A stretch of DNA of 64,000 nt. Origin: Streptomyces toyocaensis (lineage in GTDB: Bacteria; Actinomycetota; Actinomycetes; Streptomycetales; Streptomycetaceae). The stretch covers positions 1 to 64,000 of the forward strand of contig NZ_JFCB01000023.1 in NCBI RefSeq assembly GCF_000725125.1, in the 5' to 3' direction. Position 1 is the stretch's first letter. Each line of letters opens with the position of its first letter. Both the position numbers and the translations under genes were made by a program. Shown here piece after piece: positions 52,115-61,972 of this stretch. Under the pieces are notes generated by a model. The model was given only the letters and a program-made list of their open reading frames with translations, did not search any database and was not told where the DNA came from.

Positions 52115-53130
52115 CCAACTACAGGACCATCGGCACGGCGGCACTGGGCGAGGGCGGCCCCGAGGTGGGCGTCCAGGGCCTGGGCTGCATGGGCATGAGC
52201 TTCGCCTACGGCCCCGCCGACGCGGACGCCTCCCGGGCCACCCTGGAGCGGGCCCTGGAACTGGGCGTCACGCTCTTCGACACGGCGGACGCGTACGGCG
52301 CGGGGGACAACGAGCGGTTCCTCGCCCCCTTCCTCGGCGCGCACCGGGACGAGGTGGCCGTCGCCACCAAGTTCGCCCTGGCCATCCCGCCGGACGACCC
52401 GGCCCGGCGGGTCATCCGCAACGACGCGCCGTACATCCGCCAGGCCGTCGAGGCGAGCCTGAAGCGCCTGGACGTCGACGTGATCGACCTCTACTACATG
52501 CACCGGCGGGACGTGAACGTGCCGATCGAGGAGACCGTCGGCGTCATGGCGGAGCTGGTGCGCGAGGGCAAGGTGAAGCACCTGGGCCTGAGCGAGGTCA
52601 CCGCCGGTGAACTGCGCGCCGCGCACGGGGTGCACCCGATCGCCGCCGTGCAGTCCGAGTGGTCGCTGTTCAGCCGGGACATCGAGGCGAACGTGGTGCC
52701 GGCCGCGCGGGAGCTGGGCGTGACCCTCGTCCCGTACTCCCCGCTCGGCCGCGGCTTCCTGACCGGCTCCTTCACCGACGCCGGCCAGGACCTCACCGCC
52801 GACGACTTCCGCCGCCGGATGCCCCGCTTCACGGGCGGCAACGCGGTGGCCAACGCCGCCCTGCTGGAACCCGTCCGCGCCGTCGCCGAGGCCCACGACG
52901 CGTCCCTCGGCCAGATCGCCCTGGCCTGGGTCCACCGGCAGGCCGAGGTCCACGGCCTGCCGGTCGTCCCGATCCCGGGCACCCGCAGACCGGCCAGGGT
53001 GGAGGAGAACACGGCGGCGACCCGCATCACCCTCACCGAAGAGGAACTGGCCCTGCTGGAACCCATCGCCGAGAAGGTCGCGGGCCCCCGCTACGCGGAC
53101 ATGACGTTCACCTCCGCGGGCAGGGAGTGA
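52111..53130 (+). CDS. Aldo/keto reductase
   Basis: A 339-residue (alpha/beta)8 NADPH reductase of the AKR13-like type. The catalytic Asp-Tyr-Lys-His are in LFDTADAYGAG (~residue 57-62), VATKFAL (~91) and YYMHRRD (~132). VPIPGTRRPARVEEN binds the cofactor near residue 289. It is coupled to the MerR gene, so its expression should follow the palindrome-controlled promoter. It probably detoxifies aldehydes or ketones. Confidence 0.92.
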   Translation: MTNYRTIGTAALGEGGPEVGVQGLGCMGMSFAYGPADADASRATLERALELGVTLFDTADAYGAGDNERFLAPFLGAHRDEVAVATKFALAIPPDDPARRVIRNDAPYIRQAVEASLKRLDVDVIDLYYMHRRDVNVPIEETVGVMAELVREGKVKHLGLSEVTAGELRAAHGVHPIAAVQSEWSLFSRDIEANVVPAARELGVTLVPYSPLGRGFLTGSFTDAGQDLTADDFRRRMPRFTGGNAVANAALLEPVRAVAEAHDASLGQIALAWVHRQAEVHGLPVVPIPGTRRPARVEENTAATRITLTEEELALLEPIAEKVAGPRYADMTFTSAGRE

Positions 53131-53179
53131 CGCCGGGCCGCGTGACCCGATACCCGGGAAAGCCCGCGCCCCGGTCGCC

Positions 53180-54028
53180 TCACAACTCCGCGAGCAGCTC
53201 CGCCTTCTTGGAGGCGAACTCCTCGTCCGTCACCAGCCCCGCCTGATGCAGCTCCCCGAGATGCCGGATCCGCTCGGCGATGTCCGCGGGGTCACGGCGC
53301 GCACGCGCCGTGGACATCGCCGGCACCGGCGCGCAGTCGCGCACCGCCGCCAGCACGGCCGCCGCGAACGGCAGCGACTCGTGCACCGGCCCGTACCCGA
53401 GCCCGAACACCACCGCCGCCGGGTCCTGATCCGCCTGCCCCGGCGGAGCCCCCGCGTCCCGCCGCAACAGCCGCAGATGCCCTTCGAACACCTCGGGCGA
53501 CCGCCACTCCACCCCGCTCAGCTCACCGATGGGGAACCGCTGGTCCCCGGCCTTCCACTTCGCCGACGACGCGCCCGTCCAGAACCACCGGAAGGACACC
53601 GCCGTACCGTCGAAGGCGGCCTTCGCGTCGTACGCCTTGAACTGCCGCGGCGCCTCGGGGGCGGCCACCAGGTGGCGTTCGGCGGGACCTGATTCGGTGA
53701 GCTGTCCGCGCAGTCCGTCGGCGTAGTACTCGGCGAGCGTCTCGCGCTCGGCGGGCAGCACCAGCCGGTAGGGGTCGCTGCTCTCCTTCAGCTGCCCGGC
53801 CGCCGCCTCCAGGAGCGGATCGGCGCCGGGCCGCAGCTCCGCACGGAGGACCACGGTGCCGCGCCTGCCGGGCGTGAGGGTCACGCCCTCGATCGCCTCC
53901 AGCGGCACGCGCCGCTCCCCGAGTGCCTGGAACAGCCTGGGTGTTCGAATTCCCCGTTCGTACCGGATGACCACGGAGTCGGACTCGAACTCCCAGGCGG
54001 CATGAAAACCGGCCAACACGTCACCCAT
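53180..54028 (-). CDS. DUF4429 protein with C-terminal SHOCT motif
   Basis: A 282-residue soluble protein with two DUF4429-type beta domains (residues 8-105 and 120-215, including RYERGIRTPRLFQALGERR). It ends with a SHOCT-like helix pair, HLGELHQAGLVTDEEFASKK. ATG 54028 (MGDVLAG) was chosen over 54037, which has no better ribosome site. The function is unknown; the architecture is common in Streptomyces, often in several copies. Confidence 0.82.
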   Translation of the reverse strand: MGDVLAGFHAAWEFESDSVVIRYERGIRTPRLFQALGERRVPLEAIEGVTLTPGRRGTVVLRAELRPGADPLLEAAAGQLKESSDPYRLVLPAERETLAEYYADGLRGQLTESGPAERHLVAAPEAPRQFKAYDAKAAFDGTAVSFRWFWTGASSAKWKAGDQRFPIGELSGVEWRSPEVFEGHLRLLRRDAGAPPGQADQDPAAVVFGLGYGPVHESLPFAAAVLAAVRDCAPVPAMSTARARRDPADIAERIRHLGELHQAGLVTDEEFASKKAELLAEL

Positions 54029-54094
54029 GCGGCTCATCGTATGCGGCACGAGCTTCTCCGTCCCCTCCCCGCGCATACCGCAGTATCTCCGTCT

Positions 54095-55312
54095 CTACGC
54101 GCGTCCGGTAGTGGTCGTACCGGACAAACCCGCCCGGCACACGTCGTCCTGACGGGCACAGGACACCGCGCGGTACGCGCCAACGCCGATCTCGGCGAAG
54201 TTCCGCAGACTGTCCGTGCCCGGCACGAAATACCCGGCGTGGCCCTCCGCCTCCCGTGCCGACAGCACCCTCGCCCCGAACCCGTCGGCGACCGGGTCGG
54301 CACCGTGTCCGAGGCCGCCGAGCTCCAGGTACGGCACGTCCTGGATCCAGTCGTCGGCGTCCCGCATCGCCCACACCCGGGCGGTGGTGTGCAGCTGGGA
54401 GGCCCTCTCGACCCGCATGCCGGGGCTGCCGGCCACCGCGATGTCGGCCACCCGCTCCGGCAGGGAGTGGGCGGCGATCCCGCACACCACGGAGCCGTAG
54501 CTGTGGCAGAACAGCGAGACCGGTGCGAGCCCGGGCAGTCCGCGCACCAGCGCGTCCAGCCGCTGGGCGCCGTCCTCGGCGCGCATCGCCGTGGCCGCGT
54601 CCATGCCGAGTCCGCTGGGCGCCGTGTAGTCGGCCCAGGCGATCACGGCGGTACGGGTGGCGGGGTCGGCGTCGCGTTCGGCTGCGTACAGGGACTTCGC
54701 CATGCCGACGGGGGCGGAGTGGGCGCGGTGCGTGCGCTGGAAGGTGAGCAGGTCGGTGTCGACACCGGGGACGACGACCGAGACCCGCTCGGCGCCCCGC
54801 AGGTCGCCGAAGACCTCGGCGACCCGGCCGGAGCCCGCCGGGTCGAAGGCGAGGATGTGCCGGCCCGGGCGCATCAGCGCCTCCAGGCGGTCCAGCCTGC
54901 GGGCGGCCTGGCGCTGGCCCGAGGCGGTGAGGCGGCTGTCGTGCACGCGCTCGGCCTCGACCGCGCGGGCCTGCCGCAGCGCGATGCGGTTGGCGCGGTA
55001 GCGCAGTTCGACCGGCGCGCCGTTCATGTTGCCGACCGCCAGCGGATAGCGGTGCGCGAGCTGCGTGCGCTGCGCCTCGGTGAGGGAGGCGAAGAACCGG
55101 GCCAGCCGCGCGGGGGCCGACTGCGGATCGGGCAGCCGGTGGCCGGCCATCCGGCCCTTCTCCCACGCGCCGAGTGATGCCTGGAGCGGGGCCGGGTGCC
55201 GCTCATGACGCAGTGCCGTCCAGCCCGTGGTCGTCAGCATCACGAAGACGACGGCGAGCGCGAGGAGCGCACGCCACACGTTGAGCTGCGGGGAGGTGTC
55301 GAAGGAAGTCAC
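54095..55312 (-). CDS. DUF1023-family alpha/beta hydrolase
   Basis: A 405-residue protein with an N-terminal membrane anchor (residues 12-32) and an extracytoplasmic alpha/beta hydrolase domain. The nucleophile Ser is in LFCHSYGSVVCG (~residue 274), where the usual first Gly of GxSxG is Cys. Acid and His candidates are in VAGSPGMRVE and EGHAGYFVPGTDSL. The family is uncharacterised but widespread in actinobacteria. It is transcribed toward the DUF4429 gene, 66 bases away. Confidence 0.85.
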   Translation of the reverse strand: MTSFDTSPQLNVWRALLALAVVFVMLTTTGWTALRHERHPAPLQASLGAWEKGRMAGHRLPDPQSAPARLARFFASLTEAQRTQLAHRYPLAVGNMNGAPVELRYRANRIALRQARAVEAERVHDSRLTASGQRQAARRLDRLEALMRPGRHILAFDPAGSGRVAEVFGDLRGAERVSVVVPGVDTDLLTFQRTHRAHSAPVGMAKSLYAAERDADPATRTAVIAWADYTAPSGLGMDAATAMRAEDGAQRLDALVRGLPGLAPVSLFCHSYGSVVCGIAAHSLPERVADIAVAGSPGMRVERASQLHTTARVWAMRDADDWIQDVPYLELGGLGHGADPVADGFGARVLSAREAEGHAGYFVPGTDSLRNFAEIGVGAYRAVSCARQDDVCRAGLSGTTTTGRA

Positions 55313-55393
55313 TGGAAGGACACACTAGGAGAACGGGAGTGTCTCGCGTGAACCAAGTGACCGGTATCACGTTTCGGGTGGCCGGTTCGGGGA

Positions 55394-56056
55394 TCACCCC
55401 GCACGCCAGTTCCCCGCGAGCGCCGGGCCCACATGGTCCAGACAGGTCGTCATCACCTCCTTCATGGCCGCGACGCTGACGTCGTCGCCGGTGGACCAGC
55501 GCCGCTCCGCGACCCGGATCACCCCGCCGAACGCGGCCACCAGGATCCTGGGCCGGGGGTCGGCGTCCATGTCGAGGCCCTCGCGCTCGGCGATGATGCG
55601 CGCCAGTTCCTCCTCCAGCTCCGACGCGCGGCGCAGATGGGCGGCGAGCAGGGCGGGCGTCGACTCGATGACCCGGTAGACCCGCAGGTGCAGGTCCAGC
55701 GGGACCAGTTGCTCCACGGCCTCGTTGATGGTGTCCCAGCTGTCCAGCACGGCCCGGCGCAGCACCTCCAGCGGCGCCTCGCCCGGCGGGCGTCCGCGCG
55801 CGGCGTCGACGACGTGCGACTCCGCGAGCCGCGTGACGAAGAACGCCACCTCCTCCTTGCTGGCGAAGTAGCGGAAGAAGGTGCGCTGGGAGACCTCGAC
55901 GGCCGCGGTGATGTCGTCGACGGTCGTCCCCTCGTACCCGCGCGCGGCGATCAGCTCCAGCGCGGCCCGGACGAGCGCGTCCCTGGTGCGCTGTTTCTTG
56001 CGCTCCCGCAGACCGGGCCGCGGCGGCGCGCCCACAGCGGTCCCGACCGTCTTCAT
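55394..56056 (-). CDS. TetR-family regulator
   Basis: A 220-residue protein with the TetR helix-turn-helix (TTVDDITAAVEVSQRTFFRYF near residues 44-64; core VSQRTFFRYFASKEEV) and a C-terminal ligand domain of the TetR_C_17/MftR type. It is divergent from the MFS exporter gene and presumably represses it through the palindrome at 56139. Confidence 0.92.
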   Translation of the reverse strand: MKTVGTAVGAPPRPGLRERKKQRTRDALVRAALELIAARGYEGTTVDDITAAVEVSQRTFFRYFASKEEVAFFVTRLAESHVVDAARGRPPGEAPLEVLRRAVLDSWDTINEAVEQLVPLDLHLRVYRVIESTPALLAAHLRRASELEEELARIIAEREGLDMDADPRPRILVAAFGGVIRVAERRWSTGDDVSVAAMKEVMTTCLDHVGPALAGNWRAG

Positions 56057-56130
56057 GGCTCCTCCTTGAACACTGTCCCCGGTTCACGCTATAGGCGGAT
56101 GTCGTGTCAGTGGCCGGCCGGTGAACGGGT

Positions 56131-56160
56131 TTGTGATCTGTCAGCGACTGACACTAGCCT
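56131..56160 (+). promoter_or_regulatory. MFS gene promoter with TetR operator in spacer
   Basis: TTGTGA (56131-56136) and TAGCCT (56155-56160) are 18 bases apart. TGTCAGCGACTGACA (56139-56153), a perfect interrupted palindrome, fills the spacer. A further GTGTCAGTGGC lies upstream at 56104. The ATG at 56168 coincides with the expected transcription start, so the mRNA is probably leaderless. Confidence 0.72.
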
Positions 56161-56167
56161 CGAACGC

Positions 56168-57787
56168 ATGACTAGTCAGACCATCATCGACAAGGCGGGA
56201 CCGGGGGACGGGCCGTCGGGTGCCCCGTCGGGTGCCGCGCCGGGCAAGGGGCTGCGCGGGCACCCCTGGTTCACCCTCGTGACCGTCGCCGTGGGGGTCA
56301 TGATGGTGGCCCTGGACGGCACCATCGTGGCCATCGCGAACCCGGCGATCGCCAGGGACCTCGGCGCCACCTTCGCCGAGGTCCAGTGGATCACCAACGC
56401 CTACTTCCTCGCCCTCGCGGTCTGCCTGATCACCGCGGGCAAGCTCGGCGACCGCTTCGGGCACCGGCAGACCTTCCTCATCGGCGTCGTCGGCTTCGCC
56501 GCAGCCTCGGGAGCCATCGGTCTGTCCGACAGCATCGCGCTGGTCATCGTCTTCCGTGTGCTCCAGGGCCTGTTCGGCGCCCTGCTCATGCCGGCCGCCC
56601 TCGGTCTGCTGCGGGCCACGTTCCCGGCCGAGAAGCTCAACATGGCGATCGGCATCTGGGGCATGGTCATCGGTGCCTCCACGGCCGGCGGCCCGATCCT
56701 CGGCGGTGTCCTCGTCGAGCACGTGAACTGGCAGTCGGTGTTCTTCATCAACGTGCCGGTCGGTGTCCTCGCCGTCGCGCTCGGCGTGTGGATCCTGCTC
56801 GACCACCGCGCGGAGAACGCGCCGCGCTCCTTCGACCTGCTCGGGATAGCCCTGCTGTCAGGTGCGATGTTCTGCCTGGTGTGGGCGCTCATCAAGGCCC
56901 CGGAGTGGGGCTGGGGCGACGGCTTCACCTGGACCTTCGTCTTCGCCTCGTTCGCCGGCTTCGGGGCCTTCGCCGTCTGGGAGACGAAGGTCAAGGAGCC
57001 GCTCATCCCGCTGGGGCTGTTCCGTTCCGTCCCGCTGTCCGCGGGTGTGGTGCTGATGGTCCTGATGGCCATCGCCTTCATGGGCGGTCTGTTCTTCGTC
57101 ACCTTCTACCTGCAGAACGTGCACGGGATGAGCCCGATCGACGCCGGTCTGCACCTGCTGCCGCTCACCGGCATGATGATCGTCGGCTCGCCGCTCGCGG
57201 GCGCGATGATCACCAAGGTCGGCCCGCGCATCCCGTTGGCGGGCGGCATGGCGTTCACCGCGCTGGCCATGTACGGCATGTCCACGCTGGAGAAGGACAC
57301 CGGCAGCGGCATGATGTCGCTCTGGTTCGCCCTCCTCGGTTTCGGCCTCGCCCCCGTCATGGTCGGTGCCACCGAGGTCATCGTGGGCAACGCGCCGCTG
57401 GAGCTGTCCGGCGTCGCCGGTGGTCTCCAGCAGGCCGCGATGCAGGTCGGTGGCAGTCTCGGCACGGCCGTGCTCGGCGCCGTGATGGCCTCCAAGGTGG
57501 ACAGCGACCTCGAGGGCAACTGGGCGAAGGCAGGGCTTCCGCCGCTCACCCCGGAACAGGCCGGTCAGGCCTCCGAGGCGGTCCAGGTCGGTGTGGCGCC
57601 GGTGGCCGAGGGCACGCCCGGGGCGATCGCCGCGAAGATCACCGACGTCGCCCACGACACCTTCATCTCCGGCATGAGCCTGGCGTCCCTCGTGGCCGCC
57701 GGGGTCGCCGCGGTGGCGGTGCTGGTCGCGTTCCTCACCAAGCGCGGCCAGAACGCGGAGGCCGGCGCGGGCGTCGGCCACATCTGA
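56168..57787 (+). CDS. MFS drug exporter (DHA2, 14-helix type)
   Basis: A 539-residue transporter with 14 predicted helices. Motif C-like and motif A segments are present (VALDGTIVAIANPAIARDLG near residues 48-67; GKLGDRFGHRQTFLIG near 94-109; and WGMVIGASTAGGPILGG near 163-180). This is the EmrB/QacA family, which exports drugs by proton antiport. Regulation by the divergent TetR protein is strongly suggested by the operator inside its promoter. Confidence 0.94.
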   Translation: MTSQTIIDKAGPGDGPSGAPSGAAPGKGLRGHPWFTLVTVAVGVMMVALDGTIVAIANPAIARDLGATFAEVQWITNAYFLALAVCLITAGKLGDRFGHRQTFLIGVVGFAAASGAIGLSDSIALVIVFRVLQGLFGALLMPAALGLLRATFPAEKLNMAIGIWGMVIGASTAGGPILGGVLVEHVNWQSVFFINVPVGVLAVALGVWILLDHRAENAPRSFDLLGIALLSGAMFCLVWALIKAPEWGWGDGFTWTFVFASFAGFGAFAVWETKVKEPLIPLGLFRSVPLSAGVVLMVLMAIAFMGGLFFVTFYLQNVHGMSPIDAGLHLLPLTGMMIVGSPLAGAMITKVGPRIPLAGGMAFTALAMYGMSTLEKDTGSGMMSLWFALLGFGLAPVMVGATEVIVGNAPLELSGVAGGLQQAAMQVGGSLGTAVLGAVMASKVDSDLEGNWAKAGLPPLTPEQAGQASEAVQVGVAPVAEGTPGAIAAKITDVAHDTFISGMSLASLVAAGVAAVAVLVAFLTKRGQNAEAGAGVGHI

Positions 57788-57911
57788 CGGGCCGTCGTGT
57801 GACCCCGTGTCGCTCGTCAGGGTGAAGCGACGCGGTGATCTCTCCCCACGGGAAGGCACCCCGGGTCACAGTGGGTCAGGTCCTGAGAGGGCATGGAGGG
57901 CGCCGGCTGCG

Positions 57912-57938
57912 GCGCGCTGCCGGAGGGGGGCAGCGCGC
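57912..57938 (+). terminator. Hairpin after the MFS gene
   Basis: GCGCGCTGCC (57912-57921) pairs perfectly with GGCAGCGCGC (57929-57938). It may end the MFS transcript or be part of a structured leader of the small membrane gene at 58031. Confidence 0.55.
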
Positions 57939-58030
57939 GGGCAGCGGCCCCACCGGCCTTCGCCGCGGCATGAATTCACCGCGGAAGCGGGGGTACCCGC
58001 CATGTCAACACACCCTCAAGGGAGTTGATG

Positions 58031-58336
58031 ATGGCGAGCTTCGGACACGGAACGCGCAGGCACCCCCGCACACGTGGCCGGACGTGGTCACGGTCCGGGC
58101 CGGATCGCGCGACGCTCGGGATCATCGGGGCCATCTGTGCGGTCGCCGGCTTCTTCGTGCTGGGGATCGTCCTCGGTCCGGTGGCGATGGTCTGCGGGTG
58201 GCTCGCCATGGGCCGCAGCTGGGCGGGGGGCTCCCGCTCGGTGCCGGCCCTGGTCGCCCTCATCCTGGGCGCCATCGACACGCTCCTGGCCCTCATCTGG
58301 CTGGCCGGGCCGACCCCCGGGTACGGCATGTTCTGA
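58031..58336 (+). CDS. Small two-helix membrane protein
   Basis: A 101-residue protein with a basic N-terminal 28 residues and then two hydrophobic hairpins (residues 31-58 and 72-93) containing repeated glycine and alanine, like DUF4190-type small membrane proteins. AAGGGAG ends 6 bases before ATG 58031; ATG 58028 is also possible. A nine-codon mini-frame (58002-58028, MSTHPQGS) ends exactly at this start region. No function can be assigned. Confidence 0.65.
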   Translation: MASFGHGTRRHPRTRGRTWSRSGPDRATLGIIGAICAVAGFFVLGIVLGPVAMVCGWLAMGRSWAGGSRSVPALVALILGAIDTLLALIWLAGPTPGYGMF

Positions 58337-58347
58337 CCCGGGCGAAC

Positions 58348-58386
58348 GAGCGAGGGTCCCCGGTGGGGCGCCGGGGGCCCTCGCTC
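58348..58386. terminator. Bidirectional terminator hairpin
   Basis: 16-base arms GAGCGAGGGTCCCCGG (58348-58363) and CCGGGGGCCCTCGCTC (58371-58386) pair with one G-T. They lie between the convergent small membrane gene and the channel gene, and the right arm touches the channel stop codon. Confidence 0.8.
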
Positions 58387-59146
58387 ACGCCGTTCCGCGC
58401 GGCGGCCCGGGTGCCGGATCCGCCGCCTGCCGCAGCGCCGTGATCTCCGCGCGCAGGGACCGTACCTCCTCGGCCAGCGCGTGGATGGCCGCCGTCTGCC
58501 GGCGTTCCTCCTCGTCGTCCATCTCGAACCGCGCGATGAACCATGCCGCGATGTTCGCGGTGACGACACCGAGCAGCGCGATCCCGGAGAGCATCAGCCC
58601 GATCGCGAGTATCCGGCCCCATCCGGTGGTCGGCGCCATGTCGCCGTACCCCACGGTGGTCATCGTCGTGAACGCCCACCACACCGCGTCGCCCAGCGTG
58701 TGGATCGTCGCGTCCGGCCGGCCCCGCTCCACCTCCAGCACGGCCAGCGCGCCGAAGACCAGCAGCCCGAGACAGCAGCCGGCGACATACGTCGTCACCC
58801 GGATCTGCGAAGCCAGCCGCGCCCGCTGCCCGGCCAGCAGCAGAAGTGACACCAGCCGCAGCAGCCGCAGCGGCTGGAGCAGCGGCAGCGCGACCGCGAG
58901 CAGCGCCAGCGGATTGCCGCGCACGAACCGCGTCCGGTCCTCGCTCAGCCACAGCCGGACCGCGTAGTCGACGGCGAACGCGCACCACACACCCCAGTTC
59001 ACGGCCTGGCAGGCGGTCAGCAGGGGCCGCGCCGCGCCCGGGTCCACGATCGGCAGCGCGTAGGCGACCGCGAAGAGGACGGCCAGAGTCATCAGGGGGA
59101 CCTGGGTGTGTTGCTCCCAGCGGTCCAGTGCAGTCGGTTCGGCCAT
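58385..59146 (-). CDS. Voltage-gated-like potassium channel
   Basis: A 253-residue protein with about six hydrophobic segments, an S4-like stretch (QPLRLLRLVSLLLLAGQRARL, here LRLLRLVSLLLLAGQRARL), and a pore loop with the K+ selectivity filter TTVGYGD near residue 166. A C-terminal coiled-coil-like tail (EEERRQTAAIHALAEEVRSL) may help tetramer formation. ATG 59146 is used; GTG 59164 and ATG 59155 are in-frame alternatives without a better ribosome site. Confidence 0.87.
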   Translation of the reverse strand: MAEPTALDRWEQHTQVPLMTLAVLFAVAYALPIVDPGAARPLLTACQAVNWGVWCAFAVDYAVRLWLSEDRTRFVRGNPLALLAVALPLLQPLRLLRLVSLLLLAGQRARLASQIRVTTYVAGCCLGLLVFGALAVLEVERGRPDATIHTLGDAVWWAFTTMTTVGYGDMAPTTGWGRILAIGLMLSGIALLGVVTANIAAWFIARFEMDDEEERRQTAAIHALAEEVRSLRAEITALRQAADPAPGPPRGTA

Positions 59147-59168
59147 GGGGGGCATCGTAGGCACGGAC

Positions 59169-59198
59169 GGGCCGGCGGCCCGGTGGGGCCGCCGGCCC
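59169..59198 (-). terminator. aceE terminator hairpin
   Basis: Perfect 13-base arms GGGCCGGCGGCCC (59169-59181) and GGGCCGCCGGCCC (59186-59198) surround GGTG, 27 bases after the aceE stop and just upstream of the channel gene. Confidence 0.8.
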
Positions 59199-59224
59199 GT
59201 GACGGTCCGTGACCGCGAGGGCCG

Positions 59225-61972
59225 TCAGGCGTCGCCGCCCGCCACCCCCGGGTCGGCCGCCGCGACGTCCAGAAGCTGGTAGCGGTCGATCGCCTGCTTC
59301 AGGACCGAGCGGTCGACGTGGCCCTCGCGGGCCAGTTCCGTCAGGACCGTCACCACGACCGACTGCGCGTCGATGTGGAAGAAGCGCCGGGCCGCCCCAC
59401 GGGTGTCCGCGAAGCCGAACCCGTCGGCGCCCAGCGACTGGTACGTCCCCGGCACCCAGCGCGCGATCTGGTCCGGCACCGACCGCATCCAGTCCGACAC
59501 CGCCACCACCGGCCCCCGCGCCGCCGCCAGCTTGCGCGTCACGTACGGCGTCCGCTGCTCCTCCTCCGGGTGCAGCAGGTTGTGCCGCTCGCAGTCCACC
59601 GCCTCGCGCCGCAGCTCGTTCCAGGACGTCGCCGACCAGACGTCGGCCTTGACGTCCCACTCCTCGGCGAGGATCTTCTGCGCCTCGATCGCCCAGGGCA
59701 GCGCGACCCCGGACGCCAGGATCTGCGCCGGAAGCGACCCCGCCGTGCCCTCGCTGAAGCGGTAGAGGCCCTTGAGGATGCCCTCGACGTCCACGTTCTC
59801 GGGCTCGGCCGGGTGCTGGATCGGCTCGTTGTAGACGGTCAGGTAGTAGAAGACGTCCTCGCCGTGCGGATGCTCCTCGTCACCGCCGTACATCCGGCGC
59901 AGCCCGTCCTTCACGATGTGCGCGATCTCGAAACCGAACGCCGGGTCGTACGCGACACAGGCCGGGTTGGTGGACGCCAGCAGCTGGGAGTGGCCGTCCG
60001 CGTGCTGCAGACCCTCACCGGTCAGCGTCGTGCGCCCCGCCGTCGCGCCCAGGACGAAGCCGCGCGCGAGCTGGTCGGCCATCTGCCAGAACTGGTCGCC
60101 GGTGCGCTGGAAACCGAACATCGAGTAGAAGACGTACACCGGGATGAGCGGCTCGCCGTGCGTGGCGTACGCCGACCCCGCCGCGATCAGCGAGGCAGTG
60201 CAGCCCGCCTCGGAGATGCCGTCGTGCAGCATCTGCCCGTTGGGCGCCTCCTTGTAGGCGAGCAGCAGTTCCCGGTCCACGGACTCGTACTGCTGCCCGA
60301 GCGGGTTGTAGATCTTCGCGCTCGGGAAGAAGGAGTCCATGCCGAACGTGCGGTACTCGTCCGGCGCGATCAGCACGAACCGCCTGCCGAGCTCCTTGTC
60401 CCGCATGAGGTCCTTCAGCAGCCGGACGAAGGCCATGGTCGTCGCGATGGACTGCTGACCGGAGCCCTTCTTCACGGTCGCGTAGGTCTTGTCCTCGGGC
60501 AGCCGCAGCGGCTCGGACCGCACCACCCGCGTCGGCACGTAGCCGCCGAGCGACCGGCGGCGGTCGTGCATGTACTGCATCTCCTCCGTGTCCGGGCCCG
60601 GGTGGTAGTACGGCGGCGGGCCGGACTCGAGGTCCTTGTCGGAGATCGGCAGGTGCAGCCGGTCCCGGAAGTGCTTGAGGTCGTCGACCGTCAGCTTCTT
60701 CATCTGGTGCGTGGCGTTGCGGCCCTCGAAGTTCGGGCCCAGCGTCCAGCCCTTGACCGTCTTCGCGAGGATCACCGTCGGCTGGCCCTTGTGCTCGACC
60801 GCCGCCTTGTACGCCGCGTAGATCTTGCGGTGGTCGTGTCCGCCGCGCCCCAGGTGCAGGATCTGGTCGTCGGTCATGCCCTCGACCATGGCGCGCAGCC
60901 GGTGGTCGTCGCCGAAGAAGTGGTCACGGATGTACGCGCCCGACTCGGTGGCGTACGTCTGGAACTGGCCGTCCGGCGTGGTGTTCATCTTGTTGACCAG
61001 CACACCGTCGCGGTCCTGGGCGAGCAGCGGGTCCCAGGTGCGGTCCCAGACCAGCTTGATCACGTTCCAGCCGGCACCCCGGAAGACCGACTCCAGCTCC
61101 TGGATGATCTTGCCGTTGCCGCGCACAGGACCGTCCAGCCGCTGCAGGTTGCAGTTGACGACGAAGGTGAGGTTGTCCAGGCCCTCGCGCGCGGCGATGG
61201 TCAGCTGGCCCAGCGACTCCGGCTCGTCCATCTCGCCGTCGCCCAGGAACGCCCACACGTGCGACCTCGACGTGTCCGCGATGCCGCGCGCGTGCATGTA
61301 GCGGTTCATCCGCGCCTGGTAGATCGCGCCGATCGGGCCGAGCCCCATCGACACGGTCGGGAACTCCCAGAAGTCCGGCATCGACCGCGGGTGCGGATAC
61401 GACGACAGGGCGTACGGCGCCGCGGACTTCTCCTGGCGGAAGCCGTCCAGGTGCCGCTCGCTCAGCCGGTCCAGCAGGTACGCGCGGGCGTAGATGCCGG
61501 GCGAGGCGTGGCCCTGGAAGAAGACCTGGTCGCCGCCGTCGCCCTCGTCCTTGCCGCGGAAGAAGTGGTTGAACCCCACGTCGTACAGCGACGCGGAGGA
61601 CGCGAAGGTGGCGATGTGGCCCCCGACCCCGATGCCCGGCCGCTGGGCGCGCGAGACCATCACGGCGGCGTTCCAGCGGGTCGCGTTGAGGATCTTGCGC
61701 TCGATCTCCTCGTTGCCCGGGAAGAACGGCTCGGCCCGGGTCGGGATCGTGTTGACGTAGTCGGTGCTGCGCATCTCGGGGACGGCCACACGCTTGGCGC
61801 GGGCACGTTCGATCAGCCGCAGCATCAGATACCGGGCCCGCTCCCGGCCGCGCTCGTCGACCGCGGCGTCGAGGGAGTCGAGCCACTCCTGCGTTTCCTC
61901 GGGATCGAAGTCAGGAACCTGACTCGGAAGGCCGCCAATGATGATCGGGTTGCGATCGGATGCGGAAGCCAC
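59225..61972 (-). CDS. aceE: Pyruvate dehydrogenase E1, homodimeric type
   Basis: A 915-residue thiamine diphosphate enzyme. The TPP motif [16 protein letters not shown] (~residues 242-257, with [14 protein letters not shown] following) and the conserved [16 protein letters not shown] segment (~154) match AceE. Length equals the usual ~900 residues. It decarboxylates pyruvate and passes the acetyl group to E2 of the pyruvate dehydrogenase complex. GTG 61972 has AAGGA 6 bases upstream. The E2 and E3 genes are not in this window. Confidence 0.97.
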   Translation of the reverse strand: MASASDRNPIIIGGLPSQVPDFDPEETQEWLDSLDAAVDERGRERARYLMLRLIERARAKRVAVPEMRSTDYVNTIPTRAEPFFPGNEEIERKILNATRWNAAVMVSRAQRPGIGVGGHIATFASSASLYDVGFNHFFRGKDEGDGGDQVFFQGHASPGIYARAYLLDRLSERHLDGFRQEKSAAPYALSSYPHPRSMPDFWEFPTVSMGLGPIGAIYQARMNRYMHARGIADTSRSHVWAFLGDGEMDEPESLGQLTIAAREGLDNLTFVVNCNLQRLDGPVRGNGKIIQELESVFRGAGWNVIKLVWDRTWDPLLAQDRDGVLVNKMNTTPDGQFQTYATESGAYIRDHFFGDDHRLRAMVEGMTDDQILHLGRGGHDHRKIYAAYKAAVEHKGQPTVILAKTVKGWTLGPNFEGRNATHQMKKLTVDDLKHFRDRLHLPISDKDLESGPPPYYHPGPDTEEMQYMHDRRRSLGGYVPTRVVRSEPLRLPEDKTYATVKKGSGQQSIATTMAFVRLLKDLMRDKELGRRFVLIAPDEYRTFGMDSFFPSAKIYNPLGQQYESVDRELLLAYKEAPNGQMLHDGISEAGCTASLIAAGSAYATHGEPLIPVYVFYSMFGFQRTGDQFWQMADQLARGFVLGATAGRTTLTGEGLQHADGHSQLLASTNPACVAYDPAFGFEIAHIVKDGLRRMYGGDEEHPHGEDVFYYLTVYNEPIQHPAEPENVDVEGILKGLYRFSEGTAGSLPAQILASGVALPWAIEAQKILAEEWDVKADVWSATSWNELRREAVDCERHNLLHPEEEQRTPYVTRKLAAARGPVVAVSDWMRSVPDQIARWVPGTYQSLGADGFGFADTRGAARRFFHIDAQSVVVTVLTELAREGHVDRSVLKQAIDRYQLLDVAAADPGVAGGDA

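Noticed and set aside
57960-58000. Similarity of GCGGAAGCGGGGGTACCC to the GGGGRACC part of c-di-AMP (ydaO) riboswitches
   Set aside because: The remaining conserved segments of that riboswitch are not found and too few bases remain before the gene start.
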